Shown piece by piece: positions 1 to 9,800 of a stretch of 64,000 nucleotides of DNA (the stretch's first letter is position 1; each line of letters opens with the position of its first letter). The notes beneath the pieces were generated by a model that did not search any database, was not told the DNA's origin, and was given only the letters and a program-made list of their open reading frames with translations. Where the stretch lies: positions 100,872-164,871 of IMG/VR virus record IMGVR_UViG_3300012363_000001. One strand, 5' to 3'. This DNA is from a virus. Made by a program: the position numbers and the translations under genes.

Positions 1-1
1 G

Positions 2-631
2 CAAAGAGAATACGACCGCAATACCCAAGAAGTCCTGACTCAGGAAGAATTGGTAATTGTGGCTCAGGGAAAGCTGACGACCTTGCAGAAGAGTTTGGCC
101 CAGGAAAAAGACTACGTGGAAATGGTGGGCCGCAACGGATTCCTGGGGCTGGTTTTCGACGAAATCCTGCAGGAAATCAGTGAAGAGGCCAATACCCGAC
201 TTGGACGGTTACCGAACGTATCTCATGTGACTATTAGGTTCAGGACCGAATCACTCCTGCAGAAAGGTACGCTCAAGAAGTCCATCGTGCCGTTGGTGAA
301 TGTCGGCGGCCACGAAGGTAGACTCGAAGCGGCGCTCAGTGGCGGCATGAAAGCCAGCGTGCATCAAATCGTCGACCTGGCTCTCATGGACGTGATTCAA
401 CGCCGGACTGGTTGCATGCCTGGTTGGTTCTCAATGGACGAAAGCGGGGAAGGCCAGGGACTGGTGACTAAGGAATCCGCATTGGAAGTTCTTCGCAGCT
501 ATGCTCAGGAGAAGCTCATCCTGGTGATTGACCACATGACCGAAGTTAAAGAATCTTTTTCGCAGTTTATCGACATTGAATTCGACAAATCGACTGGGCA
601 TTCTCGGGTGGTCTCGTGTCCAAAAGACTAA
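2..631 (+). CDS. SbcC/Rad50-like (T4 gp46-type) recombination ATPase, 3' part only
   Basis: The reading frame is open from the left edge, so only the C-terminal 209 residues are present. They carry the second half of an ABC ATPase head: an LSGG signature (LSGGMKASVHQIVDLAL) and a Walker B/D-loop stretch (WFSMDESGEG), followed by a conserved VIDH switch-like segment. Upstream residues look helical, as expected for the base of the coiled coil. In this family the ATPase works with an Mre11/SbcD nuclease to process DNA ends for recombination-dependent replication. The metallophosphoesterase at 5239-6360 is the candidate partner. Family-level call is good; gp46 rather than another SMC-like protein is inference from phage context. 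Confidence 0.8.
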   Translation, partial: QREYDRNTQEVLTQEELVIVAQGKLTTLQKSLAQEKDYVEMVGRNGFLGLVFDEILQEISEEANTRLGRLPNVSHVTIRFRTESLLQKGTLKKSIVPLVNVGGHEGRLEAALSGGMKASVHQIVDLALMDVIQRRTGCMPGWFSMDESGEGQGLVTKESALEVLRSYAQEKLILVIDHMTEVKESFSQFIDIEFDKSTGHSRVVSCPKD

Positions 632-921
632 CGGTGCAAGAGGTTCTACTTCTGAAGTCAGCTGCTCGGACAGCACTCCTTGAAGCGCCCAGACCCTGCA
701 TTCTCCCAGACTCGGGGCAATACGACCTCGGCGAAGGTGAGCTGGTGGCGATTTCTTATCTTCAGGGGTCCTTGGCGCTTTTGAACCGAAGAGGGCTGTT
801 AGTTCCCGACTGGCAAGAGAAATTTGAAATCCTTCTCTGGAACCAGTACTCAGAACCGGACGTCGATTACCACGACTACGATGACGGGGACCCGAAGCCA
901 AAAGCTCCGAAGAAGAACTGA
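616..921 (+). CDS. Hypothetical protein with acidic tail
   Basis: 101 residues starting at a GTG that overlaps the end of the SbcC-like gene by 16 bases, which suggests translational coupling. The N-terminal two thirds look like a small helical domain (VQEVLLLKSAARTALLE); the C-terminal 20 residues are rich in Asp, Tyr and Lys. I recognise no family. It is followed by a putative promoter at 929-937. Confidence 0.6.
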   Translation: MSKRLTVQEVLLLKSAARTALLEAPRPCILPDSGQYDLGEGELVAISYLQGSLALLNRRGLLVPDWQEKFEILLWNQYSEPDVDYHDYDDGDPKPKAPKKN

Positions 922-928
922 GGATTCG

Positions 929-937
929 TGATATACT
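929..937 (+). promoter_or_regulatory. Putative extended -10 promoter
   Basis: TGATATACT fits the extended -10 pattern TGnTATAAT with one mismatch in the hexamer. No convincing -35 is visible, which extended -10 promoters tolerate. It lies between two genes and would drive the gene at 1001. The same TGnTATACT form recurs at 3519, 17349, 24137 and, on the other strand, 56585-56593. Confidence 0.5.
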
Positions 938-944
938 TCTGTCC

Positions 945-964
945 TCAGACTATATTCGGTCTGA
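945..964 (+). other. Small stem-loop in 5' leader
   Basis: TCAGAC and GTCTGA form a 6-bp stem with an 8-base loop, just downstream of the putative promoter and 36 bases before the next start codon. It could stabilise or regulate the leader. No T-run follows, so it is not a terminator. Confidence 0.3.
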
Positions 965-1000
965 AACGAAAATGCATTACACAGAATATTGGAGACTCTA

Positions 1001-1279
1001 ATGCGTCGCATGAAAAAAGACAAAAGCCCTTGGGCTGACTTGGATGTGGAGTTCAAAGAGAACGTCGCCGGCATGACTGACGAAGAAATCAGCCAGCGGA
1101 TTGCCGAAGTCGCGATGAATGAAGTTGAGAATCTGGCGGCAAAGAAAGCTGACCAAGACCTCAAAGAAAAGCGCGACGCAGCTAAGTTTGCCGGGGAGCA
1201 GTATTCGGAAGCGACGAAGATGAACAGGCTTCGCATCAGCTTCGCGCATTCCATTCTGGAAGCTCGCGGCAAGCGATAA
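1001..1279 (+). CDS. Small charged hypothetical protein
   Basis: 92 residues. The ATG at 1001 is preferred over the in-frame TTG at 989 because GGAG at 991-994 sits at ribosome-binding distance. The protein is strongly helical and charged (EEISQRIAEVAMNEVENLAAKK), probably a small coiled-coil or helical bundle. No known family is recognised. It precedes the endonuclease VII-like gene. Confidence 0.6.
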   Translation: MRRMKKDKSPWADLDVEFKENVAGMTDEEISQRIAEVAMNEVENLAAKKADQDLKEKRDAAKFAGEQYSEATKMNRLRISFAHSILEARGKR

Positions 1280-1289
1280 ACTTCTAGTC

Positions 1290-1610
1290 ATGGTTAAGGT
1301 ACCGTCGAAGACCACACTGAACAAGTATGGTCTTACAGCCGAGGAATGGCTGGCTATCCTCGAACGACAGGATGGGGTTTGCCCGGTGTGCAAACAGGTC
1401 CCGACCACAGGACGTATGGTCACTGACCACGAACATGTAAAAAAATGGCGCCAGATGCCTCCCGAGCAGCGGAAACTATATGTTCGTGGAGTGACTGATT
1501 GGTTTTGCAATCACGCTTATCTTGGTCGGGGCATCACCGTCGAAAGGTCTCGCAACGCAACCGCCTATCTTGAAGCCTATGAACTTCGACGTCCACCAAG
1601 GGTTCGGTGA
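1290..1610 (+). CDS. Endonuclease VII-like Holliday junction resolvase
   Basis: 106 residues resembling the phage recombination endonuclease VII family. The N-terminus has the usual helix (LTAEEWLAILERQDG), a CPVC knuckle at residues 31-34, the catalytic TDHEHV segment at 45-50, then VRGVTDWFCNHAYLG, matching the family's VRGLLC..CN..LG. The second zinc pair is reduced: only one Cys (FCNH) is visible. In T4 the homologue resolves branched DNA before packaging. The downstream reductase begins at an overlapping GTGA. Confidence 0.75.
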   Translation: MVKVPSKTTLNKYGLTAEEWLAILERQDGVCPVCKQVPTTGRMVTDHEHVKKWRQMPPEQRKLYVRGVTDWFCNHAYLGRGITVERSRNATAYLEAYELRRPPRVR

Positions 1611-3514
1611 CAAGAATGAAATCACTTTCTCCATCACAGCTCTTCGTATTCTACCGAACCTACTCCCGGTGGCAGGACGGCCTGCAGCGACGTGAGACCT
1701 GGGAAGAGGCTGTCGAAAGGTATTTTGCTTTCTTCAAGAAGAAGTTCGAATCCAAGGTCCCGAAGAAAGTCTGGCAAAAGACCCAGGAAGCAGTCTTGAG
1801 CATGGACGTGATGCCGTCGATGCGCGCTCTCTGGAGCGCTGGGCCAGCACTGGAGAAAAACAATATCATCGGCTACAACTGCGGCGCCCTGGCTTTCCAG
1901 GACCTCGTGAGTACATCCGAACTTTTCTACATCCTCATGTGCAGCACCGGCTGTAGTTTTGCCATTGAGAAGCAGTTCATTGACCAGATACCGGCGGTAA
2001 AACCCTTCACAGAATTTTCTGTCGGGACACATGTTGTTGGCGACAGTAGGGAAGGATGGGCCACCAGTCTCAGGGTCGGTGTGGAAACTTGGTTCGACGG
2101 CAAAGACGTAGAGTTCAACTACAGCAACGTCAGGCGCCGCGGGGCAAGGCTCAAGACCATGGGCGGCCGTGCCAGCGGCCCAGAGCCTTTGATGCGCCTG
2201 CATCAATTTACCAGAGACATCATCCTCAAAGCTCAGGGCAGACGACTGTATTCCGACGAGTGGTTGGACATCGGGAATATGTGCGGCTTGGTCACTGAAG
2301 TTGGAGGCATCCGCCGGGCTGCAGAATCCACATTCTCGGACCTTGACGACGAACGAATGCGGCATGCTAAGGATTTCCCCATCCCGGAGCAGCGTCGGCA
2401 GAGTAACAACAGTGCCGTATACGTTGGCAAGCCGGACATGATTACCTTCATGCGCGAGTGGACGGCTTTGGCAGCTTCCGGTTCTGGGGAACGGGGTATC
2501 TTCAACCTGGCTGCGGCAAAGAAGTCTAGTCCCCGTCGCGAAGAGAGCGAATATTTTCGAGCTAATCCATGCTTTGAAATAATTCTCAGAGTAGATACCG
2601 GGGAGTTCTGTAATCTGACGGAAAACGTCATCAGAGCCCACGATACCTTTGCTACCCTTCAAGAAAAGGTAAAAAGCTCGGTGTGGCTGGGCGTCATGCA
2701 AGCCTGCCTTACCGACTTCCCATTCATCAGACCTTCTTTCAAGGAAATGTGCGAAAAAGAAAGGCTTCTGGGCGTGAGTCTAACCGGGCTCATGGACAAC
2801 CCCAAGTTGATAACCGAAGAGCGCCTAGAAGACCTACGGGACGTGGCAATTCGCGAGTGTCGGAAGGCTTGCAAGGCCTTGGGTATAAACATGTCCGCGG
2901 CCATTACCACCGGTAAGCCCAGCGGCTCTGTCAGTCAACTGGTCAACTGTGCCTCAGGTGGCCATACTCGATACGCGAAGTTTTACATCCGCCGGTACCG
3001 GATAAGTGCCACCGACCCTCTGTACCGGATGATGAAGGACCAGGGTGTCAAGTTCGTGCCGGAACTCAATCAAGGCCCCGGCAGCAGACCCGACTGGAAA
3101 CCAGAAGATGTGATGACCTGGGTTGTTGAATTCCCTGAAGCAGCTCCAGCCAAAGCTTTGACCCGCCATGACGTCACAGCCATCGAACAGCTGGAATGGT
3201 ACCTGAAATTAAAAAAGCATTGGTGTGAACATAACCAGAGCATGACCGTCTATGTGAAAGAGACCGAATGGCTTCAGGTTGCCTCCTGGGTCTACGACCA
3301 TTTTGACGACATCTCCGGTGTCTCGTTCCTCCCCTTCGACGGCGGGAAATATGAATTGGCTCCCTATCAGGAAATCACCAAAGCTGAATATGAAGAAATG
3401 GTTAAAAGATTTCCAGTCATCGACTATTCAAAGCTGTCGAATTACGAAAACGATGACAACACCACCGGCTCTTCAGCTCTTGCCTGCACCGGGGATGCAT
3501 GCGAGTTGAAATGA
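1607..3514 (+). CDS. nrdJ: Class II (adenosylcobalamin-dependent) ribonucleoside-triphosphate reductase
   Basis: Makes deoxyribonucleotides from ribonucleotides for phage DNA synthesis, using B12 to start radical chemistry. The 635 residues match the monomeric RTPR type. Visible are NCGAL with Cys92 (first redox Cys), NPCFEI with Cys322 and Glu324 (thiyl radical site), FCNLTENV with Cys335, and a C-terminal CTGDAC pair (Cys627/Cys632) like the shuttle pair of Lactobacillus RTPR. It is shorter than that enzyme (about 740 residues). Start is GTG at 1607, overlapping the previous stop, with AAGGG upstream; ATG 1616 is an alternative. B12 would have to come from the host. Confidence 0.93.
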   Translation: MTRMKSLSPSQLFVFYRTYSRWQDGLQRRETWEEAVERYFAFFKKKFESKVPKKVWQKTQEAVLSMDVMPSMRALWSAGPALEKNNIIGYNCGALAFQDLVSTSELFYILMCSTGCSFAIEKQFIDQIPAVKPFTEFSVGTHVVGDSREGWATSLRVGVETWFDGKDVEFNYSNVRRRGARLKTMGGRASGPEPLMRLHQFTRDIILKAQGRRLYSDEWLDIGNMCGLVTEVGGIRRAAESTFSDLDDERMRHAKDFPIPEQRRQSNNSAVYVGKPDMITFMREWTALAASGSGERGIFNLAAAKKSSPRREESEYFRANPCFEIILRVDTGEFCNLTENVIRAHDTFATLQEKVKSSVWLGVMQACLTDFPFIRPSFKEMCEKERLLGVSLTGLMDNPKLITEERLEDLRDVAIRECRKACKALGINMSAAITTGKPSGSVSQLVNCASGGHTRYAKFYIRRYRISATDPLYRMMKDQGVKFVPELNQGPGSRPDWKPEDVMTWVVEFPEAAPAKALTRHDVTAIEQLEWYLKLKKHWCEHNQSMTVYVKETEWLQVASWVYDHFDDISGVSFLPFDGGKYELAPYQEITKAEYEEMVKRFPVIDYSKLSNYENDDNTTGSSALACTGDACELK

Positions 3515-3518
3515 ATTG

Positions 3519-3527
3519 TGTTATACT
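3519..3527 (+). promoter_or_regulatory. Putative extended -10 promoter
   Basis: TGTTATACT lies 26 bases before the ATG at 3554, in a short intergenic gap after the reductase gene. It is the same TGnTATACT form as at 929. No good -35 at 17 bases. Confidence 0.5.
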
Positions 3528-3553
3528 GCACGCGTTGATGAACTGAGGATTTG

Positions 3554-4474
3554 ATGCCGTTTGACTTCAATCAAGAAAATCCTGAGCCCTTAGACCCCAT
3601 GGAAGGGTTAGATGCGGCTGACCCTGCTCAAGAAGCAAATCCACAGACGTCCGCTCAAGCACAAGAGCAAGAAGCCGAGGCTGTTGTCGCTGAGTACGCT
3701 GACGAAGTCGAAAACCAGATGTCCGAGGTTGAGAAAAGGCTTGACATTGCCCAGTACTACAATCTGATTCTTAAGGACAACTTGTTCGAAGAGGAAACGG
3801 AATCTTCTCAAACCGTACAGAACGAACTCCGAGAATTTATTCGAGGCCGGCTCGCGGTTCTCCTGGGTATGAAGCCCGAGGAAAAGAAAGCCGAACCCCC
3901 GCCCCCACCGCTTTTCGACCAGGAAGAAGTAGCGGCTCTTAAGGCCCTAGCTGCCCGAGTCCTGAAAAGACCGGACCTGGTAGCACCACTGGCACCGGCT
4001 CCGGCAAAACCTTCTTCTGCACCCCCTGCCCTGAAAAAGGTTGAGACCGCTACCATCACTCGTCCTGCTCCCAGAGCAGTCGCTCCGGCTCCGGCACTGA
4101 GAAAGTCTGCAATCCAGACACAATCTAAGGTGATACCAAAACCTGTCGCCACGAGGAAACAGGCCAAGAGTACCGCTGGGAGATACAAGAGCAAAGCAGA
4201 ACTTCCCCCAGCCCTCAGGGATGACCCGGCGGTGGAAGTTGAAGACGGAAAGGTTTTCAAAACAGTCGTGACTGAAGACGGCAAAGAAGTCAGGATGAAC
4301 ATCACCCCGCCAGCACGCCCGAAGCCGGGAGTTGGTATAGTGCCATTTCCACCGATTTCTCCGGAGCAACAGAACATGATTAACGTCCAGCACGCGGACA
4401 TGGCACTGCGAGCACAGGGCGGAACAATTGCCAAGGCAATCACCATCGCATCTAGCGGTGTACAAGGGGAGTAA
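3554..4474 (+). CDS. Pro/Ala-rich hypothetical protein
   Basis: 306 residues; ATG 3554 has GAGG about 6 bases upstream. The N-terminal third is acidic with a predicted helix (residues about 55-100); the middle (about 115-210) is a low-complexity Pro/Ala/Lys linker containing a poly-Pro run; the C-terminal third has short ordered-looking segments (VEVEDGKVFKTVVTEDGKEV). This looks like a scaffold or linker protein that bridges partners. No known family recognised. It is co-oriented with the next gene, also low-complexity at one end, so the two may act together. Confidence 0.6.
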   Translation: MPFDFNQENPEPLDPMEGLDAADPAQEANPQTSAQAQEQEAEAVVAEYADEVENQMSEVEKRLDIAQYYNLILKDNLFEEETESSQTVQNELREFIRGRLAVLLGMKPEEKKAEPPPPPLFDQEEVAALKALAARVLKRPDLVAPLAPAPAKPSSAPPALKKVETATITRPAPRAVAPAPALRKSAIQTQSKVIPKPVATRKQAKSTAGRYKSKAELPPALRDDPAVEVEDGKVFKTVVTEDGKEVRMNITPPARPKPGVGIVPFPPISPEQQNMINVQHADMALRAQGGTIAKAITIASSGVQGE

Positions 4475-4479
4475 TAAAA

Positions 4480-5235
4480 ATGGGAAACGAAAATCCGAGT
4501 CTGAGAGCACGAACCAAGAACGCAATCGAGCGCCTGGATGCACTTGAAGCAGGCCAATTGCAAATCATCACCGCAGTCAACCAGAGCCTGGGCAACATCA
4601 ACAGCCAGGTCATGAATGCTACTGAGGTGCTGGACGCTGTGGTCGTCCTCGTTGGCATGGAGCAAGTTCAGCAACAGGTCATCGAGACTCGCCGCAATCG
4701 CCTGAAGGAACAATCTGATGCCCAGGTAGCCCAGATTGAAACGCTTAAGGGCAAAGGCATTCTTGTGGTCTCGGAGAAAATCACCGACAAATCTCTCCTC
4801 ATTGGTAAAGAAACCACCAAGGAAGGTGAGATTATCTTCCCAGGCCGTTCGCAGCTCCGCTTTAGCCAAATCGACAAAGCCATTGGCGAGAAGATGCTCG
4901 GTCAGGGCATAGGCTTCACGGTCGAAACTCCTCCTGGTGGTAAGTGGGAGGTTGTCGAAATCTACGAAGTCGATGAGAAACGTTCTGAGGAAGTTGCCAA
5001 GGAAGAGGCTGCGGCTGCGGCAAAAGCCCAAGAGGAAGTTCTTGCCAAGGCAAAGGCCGAGGCCGAGGCAAAAGCCCAAGCTACTGCGACACCGGCGTCT
5101 GAAGCTCCAGCAACCGCTGAGACAACTCCAGCTCCAGCAGCTGAAGCCGCCAAGCCAAGCTTGACTCTTGTTCCTCCGCCGGCTCCCGAAGCGACGCCTG
5201 AGGCCACGCAACCTTCTCCTGCTCAGCCTCAGTAA
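4480..5235 (+). CDS. Coiled-coil protein with Ala/Pro-rich tail
   Basis: 251 residues. Residues about 5-90 form a heptad-like helix (RTKNAIERLDALEAGQLQII); about 95-165 look like a compact beta-containing domain (ILVVSEKITDKSLLIGKE); then a KAKAEAEAKAQ helix and an Ala/Pro-rich tail. No known family recognised. Ends three bases before the phosphoesterase gene. Confidence 0.6.
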   Translation: MGNENPSLRARTKNAIERLDALEAGQLQIITAVNQSLGNINSQVMNATEVLDAVVVLVGMEQVQQQVIETRRNRLKEQSDAQVAQIETLKGKGILVVSEKITDKSLLIGKETTKEGEIIFPGRSQLRFSQIDKAIGEKMLGQGIGFTVETPPGGKWEVVEIYEVDEKRSEEVAKEEAAAAAKAQEEVLAKAKAEAEAKAQATATPASEAPATAETTPAPAAEAAKPSLTLVPPPAPEATPEATQPSPAQPQ

Positions 5236-5238
5236 CCC

Positions 5239-6360
5239 ATGACAAAAAAGGCTGACGAAACGCGCTTCCAAGAAGCGCAGGTCTTAGCCTATCTTAAAGA
5301 CAAAGCGCAAGACATCCTCGGTGTCAATCAGCGTTTTGTCAATAAGAAGGTTACCCTTCAGGCTGCACAAAACAATCTTTTCCAGTCTCAGATTGAAGAC
5401 AAACTGGAGAAGATTTTCAAGGACAAAATTGCCGTCCCTCAGTACAAGGCGAAGGACCGGCGTACTCCCACGGAACGAATCCTTAACGGCATCTGGTCTG
5501 ACCTACACTTTGGCTCAGACCTGGACCCGCGGGAAGTTCCGACCAAATACGGCATCGTCGAAGAGTCACGGCGAATGGCTTTCATCGTCCAGACCCTGGC
5601 TGAATGGAAACTCCAGTATCGGGATGAGACACAACTATTCATTCATCTCATCGGGGACATCATCCAGAATCATCTCTACGACCCCCGGGATGGGGCTCCT
5701 CTGGCAGAACAGTTTTCCCGTGCAGTCCACATCCTGACGCAGGCCGTCGTTTACCTCTGTGGACGGTTCAAGAAAGTCACCGTGTTTTGCACCCCTGGCA
5801 ATCACGGTCGAAATACGGCCCGACACAAGGACAGAGCCGTCAATCAGAAGTGGGATTCGCTGGAGAATATGATTTACTTCTCCATCAAGACCGCGCTGAT
5901 GACAGCGAAGATTCCCAACGTCGAAGTCATCATCCCGTTAATGCCTTTCTATACCTGGGACGCTTTCGGAATGAGCGGTTTCGGAACCCATGGCGACACG
6001 GTGGTGACGCCCGGATATCCGAATAAGTCCATCGACACAGAGAAGGTTCGCCGGCAGGTCAATGAAATTAACGGCAAGCTTGCTCCGGACAAACGGCATC
6101 GGCTTTTTATCTGCGGCCACGTGCACGTAGACTCCGAGACAAAACTCCCGAACGGCGTTATCTTCATGACCAACAGCTGCTTGCTGCCGCCTGATGCCTA
6201 TGCCGTGAGCATCGGTATCACCCACAACGCCTGCTCTCAGAAAATCTGGGAGTCGGTCCCGGGTCATATCGTCGGCCATAAACTCACCGTTGACGTGGAC
6301 GAGCACACCGACAAAGACAAGTCCCTGGACAAAATCATCAAACCCTTTTTTGGATTCTAA
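5239..6360 (+). CDS. Metallophosphoesterase (SbcD/Mre11/gp47 candidate)
   Basis: 373 residues. After an N-terminal helical extension of about 80 residues come the calcineurin-like motifs in order: SDLHFG (Asp88, His90), GDIIQNH (Asp140), GNHGR (Asn188, His189), FGTHGD and, near residue 290, CGHVHV. These bind the two metal ions of a phosphoesterase. Because the window also encodes an SbcC-like ATPase, the economical reading is the nuclease subunit of that pair, but the N-terminal extension and separation by several genes leave other phosphoesterase roles open. Confidence 0.8.
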   Translation: MTKKADETRFQEAQVLAYLKDKAQDILGVNQRFVNKKVTLQAAQNNLFQSQIEDKLEKIFKDKIAVPQYKAKDRRTPTERILNGIWSDLHFGSDLDPREVPTKYGIVEESRRMAFIVQTLAEWKLQYRDETQLFIHLIGDIIQNHLYDPRDGAPLAEQFSRAVHILTQAVVYLCGRFKKVTVFCTPGNHGRNTARHKDRAVNQKWDSLENMIYFSIKTALMTAKIPNVEVIIPLMPFYTWDAFGMSGFGTHGDTVVTPGYPNKSIDTEKVRRQVNEINGKLAPDKRHRLFICGHVHVDSETKLPNGVIFMTNSCLLPPDAYAVSIGITHNACSQKIWESVPGHIVGHKLTVDVDEHTDKDKSLDKIIKPFFGF

Positions 6361-6591
6361 ATGACGATGGAAGAAGCTCGCATCAGAATCGAAACAGACC
6401 CAGACTTCATCTTCGTCAAGCGCTTCGACTACAGCCTGAACAAGCTCTTGGAACGCTACCCCGACGGTGCCCCGTCTCGGGTCATCGCTCAGGCACTGTT
6501 GATTACTGAAGAAGACGTTGAGGCTCAGTACGAAAAAGTCATCCGAAAAATGCGTCGGAAGATGAAAGTCCGGGAAGAGGATTTGCCATGA
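6361..6591 (+). CDS. Small hypothetical protein
   Basis: 76 residues. The ATG directly follows the stop of the phosphoesterase gene and the stop overlaps the next ATG (ATGA), so all three are likely one translational unit. The pattern (LNKLLERYPDGAPSRVIAQA followed by ITEEDVEAQYEKVI) resembles a small helix-turn-helix-like fold, but this is not strong enough for a functional call. Confidence 0.55.
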   Translation: MTMEEARIRIETDPDFIFVKRFDYSLNKLLERYPDGAPSRVIAQALLITEEDVEAQYEKVIRKMRRKMKVREEDLP

Positions 6592-6845
6592 AATCAAAAA
6601 GTAAAATCAACGACCTCCTAAAGGCTCTTCTTCCGAAGAAAGCACCAGAGCCCTGTCATCACGATTTTCTGAATTTCTCTGACGGCGGCTTGTTTCTGAA
6701 GTGCAGCAACTGTGGACAGAAATGGATGGCGGTGACTGAGAACAATATTCCCATGTACGGTTGGATGCCGGACCAGTACGTGAATGTTTTCCCTCGTCGT
6801 CAAGAACCTCTCGCGTTCAAATTGAAGCAATCCGTGTTAGACTAA
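6588..6845 (+). CDS. Small putative zinc-binding protein
   Basis: 85 residues. CHHDFLNFSDGGLFLKCSNC provides a Cys-His and a CxxC pair compatible with one zinc knuckle. It overlaps the previous gene by four bases and ends five bases before the DNA polymerase start. Possibly a small accessory protein of replication; function unknown. Confidence 0.55.
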   Translation: MKSKSKINDLLKALLPKKAPEPCHHDFLNFSDGGLFLKCSNCGQKWMAVTENNIPMYGWMPDQYVNVFPRRQEPLAFKLKQSVLD

Positions 6846-6850
6846 TCGGA

Positions 6851-9800
6851 ATGAGTTTCCCCGGCTATCCAAGCCCCCACGTCCATATTGATTCCTTCGA
6901 CTCTGCTTCGAATGCAGAGGCTTTCGCCAAGAAGGAAGTTGAATTGGGCACCGGCGCCATCACCGTCACTGACCACGGCTCCCTCTCTGTTGTCCGAAAG
7001 GTCTATGACCTGGCCCACAGCAAGGAGTACCGCGGCAAGTTGACTCCCATCCTGGGTCTGGAGGGATACTTCCGAGACGATGACTGTCCTATTTTGCTTG
7101 AGAAGGGCTTGCAGAAAGACAAGGATGGCAAATTCCTGGACGAAGATTTCAAGTACGGCCATATTACCATGCACCTCCTTGACGAGGAAGCCTATAGCAC
7201 CTGCTCTCGGATTCTGAGCGCTGCTGATTTCAGGGCTGAACGTCACGGCAAAGAAAAGAAGCCGCTGTTCAACTGGCGCGACATCGAAGAGCTGGGAAGC
7301 AAAAACATCACCATGACCAGTAGCTGTCTCATCGGTATGGTCAACCGACACATGATGGCCCGGAACGATTTCCAGACAGCCATCAAGTACTACGAACGCC
7401 TTCGAGCATCGGTGAAGCCCGGCAATTTCTACGTCGAAGTATTCCCTCATGTCTGCGATACCTTTTACGACAGTGCTGTATTCGTCACTTTCGAGGATGA
7501 CACGACGCAAAGATTCCCGGATTGGAAGAATTTTCGGACGGACAAGCATAAAGGCGATGCGAAGCATGGCATCAAAGCCGGCAAGCTAGCTCGACTCTTC
7601 GTGGATAACCCGGCGCGGTTCAGGTTGGAACACAATCGGCTGGTTGCCATCATGGAAGACCGCAAATGGCAGGAACTGAATCCTCCAAAAGAAATTAAAT
7701 TGATAGAGATTCGCCAAGGCTTTTTGAAAAATGAATGTCGAGCCTGGGCTCCGGACGGCGACCTTCAGTTAGGGCACAACAGATTCGTGCTTGAATTGGC
7801 TCAGCGTTACGGTGACCCGGTTCTCATCAGCGACGATGCGCATTTTGCGAATCCCGAAGAGAAGATTGTCCAAGATATTCGCCTTCAACAAGGCGGTGGC
7901 GCTTGGCGTTTCTCGAACGTGCATCATCGAGTCTCCAGCGACCAGGCCTGGAATTATTTCCGGGACGTGATGAAGGTCGACCAGAGTACCTTTGAATACT
8001 GGATAGAGAATAACTGGGCCTGGTCCGGTCGCTTCAAGGATTTTAAGTTCTCTCCGAGAATCACTCTCCCGACTAAGTTCTACCCCTCGAATACCCTTGA
8101 ACATACCATCGAACTGGTTCGAAAACACGGCCGCATGGATTGGCACAAGCCCGAGTACTTCGACCGCCTGAAGTCCGAGATTGACCTCCTACACTACAAC
8201 GGCACTATTGACTTACTCACGTACTTTTTCATCCTCGAAGAAATTGACTGGGAATATGAAAAGCGCGGGGAACTCGCTGGACCGGGTCGAGGTAGCGCCG
8301 CCGGCATGCTTCTGGCTTATGTCCTAGACATCACCCACGTCGACCCCCTGGAGCGTGGGCTCAGCCGAGACCGGTTCCTGACCCTTGACCGTATTCAGAG
8401 TGGTAAGTTCCCGGACATTGACCAGGACCTGCCGTCCCGTGACATCCTCGTGGACCCAGAAGACCCGACCAAAGGCTGGCTCCGAGACCGTTTTGGGGAT
8501 TGCTACGCGCAAATCAGCACCGACACGACGATGAAGCTCAAGTCCAGCATCAAGGACGTCTTCCGGGCCCTATACGGTCGCGTGGACCCGACCATCGAAG
8601 CCATCTGCGGTGACCTCCCGGACCCGCCACAGGGCATCACGGACCATGATTTTGTCTTCGGGTACAAAAGCGGTGACGGGACCTGGACACCGGGAGTCAT
8701 TGAGAAGGATGGCATGCTACAATATTTTGTCCAGAACTATCCGAAGGAATGGGAAATCATCAAGCGTTGTCTTGGTCTGGTAAGGCAGAAGGGTCGCCAC
8801 GCCTGCGGATTCATTATCAGCAACGAACCCATCGCCAACTTCATCCCACTGACCACCATCGACAAGACCCGGGTGACTCAGTTCACGGCCACCAGCGTTG
8901 AGGCTATGGGCGCCCTGAAAGTTGACTTCTTGAATCTGAATAGCTTGAAGGACATTGCCGTCTGTATCAAGCTCGTCCAGGCCCGGAGCGGAGTAGAAAT
9001 CAAACTCAACCCCAAGTACGAGCTTCCCAGTATCGAAATCAAGAACCGCCGAGTGCCTATCATCCGCGTGATACCGCACCGCGGTGAATTCTACGATATC
9101 TGGAAGCTTCCTGAGGACCAAGCCGTCTTCAACGACATGTGCGAGAGTAAGACAGAATCAGTTTTTCAGTTCAACACCCCAGGCGCCCGGCAGCTGTTGA
9201 GTAACTTCAACGAGGTCAGCTTCGTGGAGAACGGAGAAGTACATAAGGGTCTGGACAGCATTGAAGACTTGAGCGCCTTCACGGCTCTCGACCGTCCGGG
9301 ACCTCTGGACTATCCAGTCGAAGACCCAGTGACAGGCAAGAAACACAACATGCTCGTGGAATTTGCCAACCGAGCCAAGAATAAAGCCAAAATTGGCTCC
9401 TTCCCGATTTTGGACCGGTTATTTCCTGAGACCTACGGTGTCATCGTCTACCAGGAGCAGCTGCAGCAAGTCTTCCAGGAAGTTGGCAAGGCCACGGCAA
9501 TCGAGGCCAATAACTTCCGAATCCACATCAGCAAAAAGCAGATGTCTAACGTCATCAAGGACCGGGCAATATTCATGCGCGGGGCTGTAGAAACCATCGG
9601 CAAAGAAGCCGCTGAACAGCTCTGGAACAGTATGGAAACCTTTGGCCAGTACGGATTCAATAAAAGCCACAGCATGTGCTACGTCACCATCGGCTATGCC
9701 TGTGCCTGGCTGAAGCACTATTATCCTCTGGAGTGGTGGACTGCTGTGCTCCGGCACGCAGATAAAGATGAAATCGACACCAAGTTCTGGCGGTACTGCG

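Noticed and set aside
1634-2701. 355-codon open frame on the minus strand
   Set aside because: It is antisense to the clearly identified class II reductase and shows no protein-like pattern; a shadow frame caused by codon bias.
3808-5271. 487-codon open frame on the minus strand
   Set aside because: Covers two + strand genes; composition is Arg/Ser/Leu-rich, typical of antisense of Ala/Pro/Glu-rich genes.
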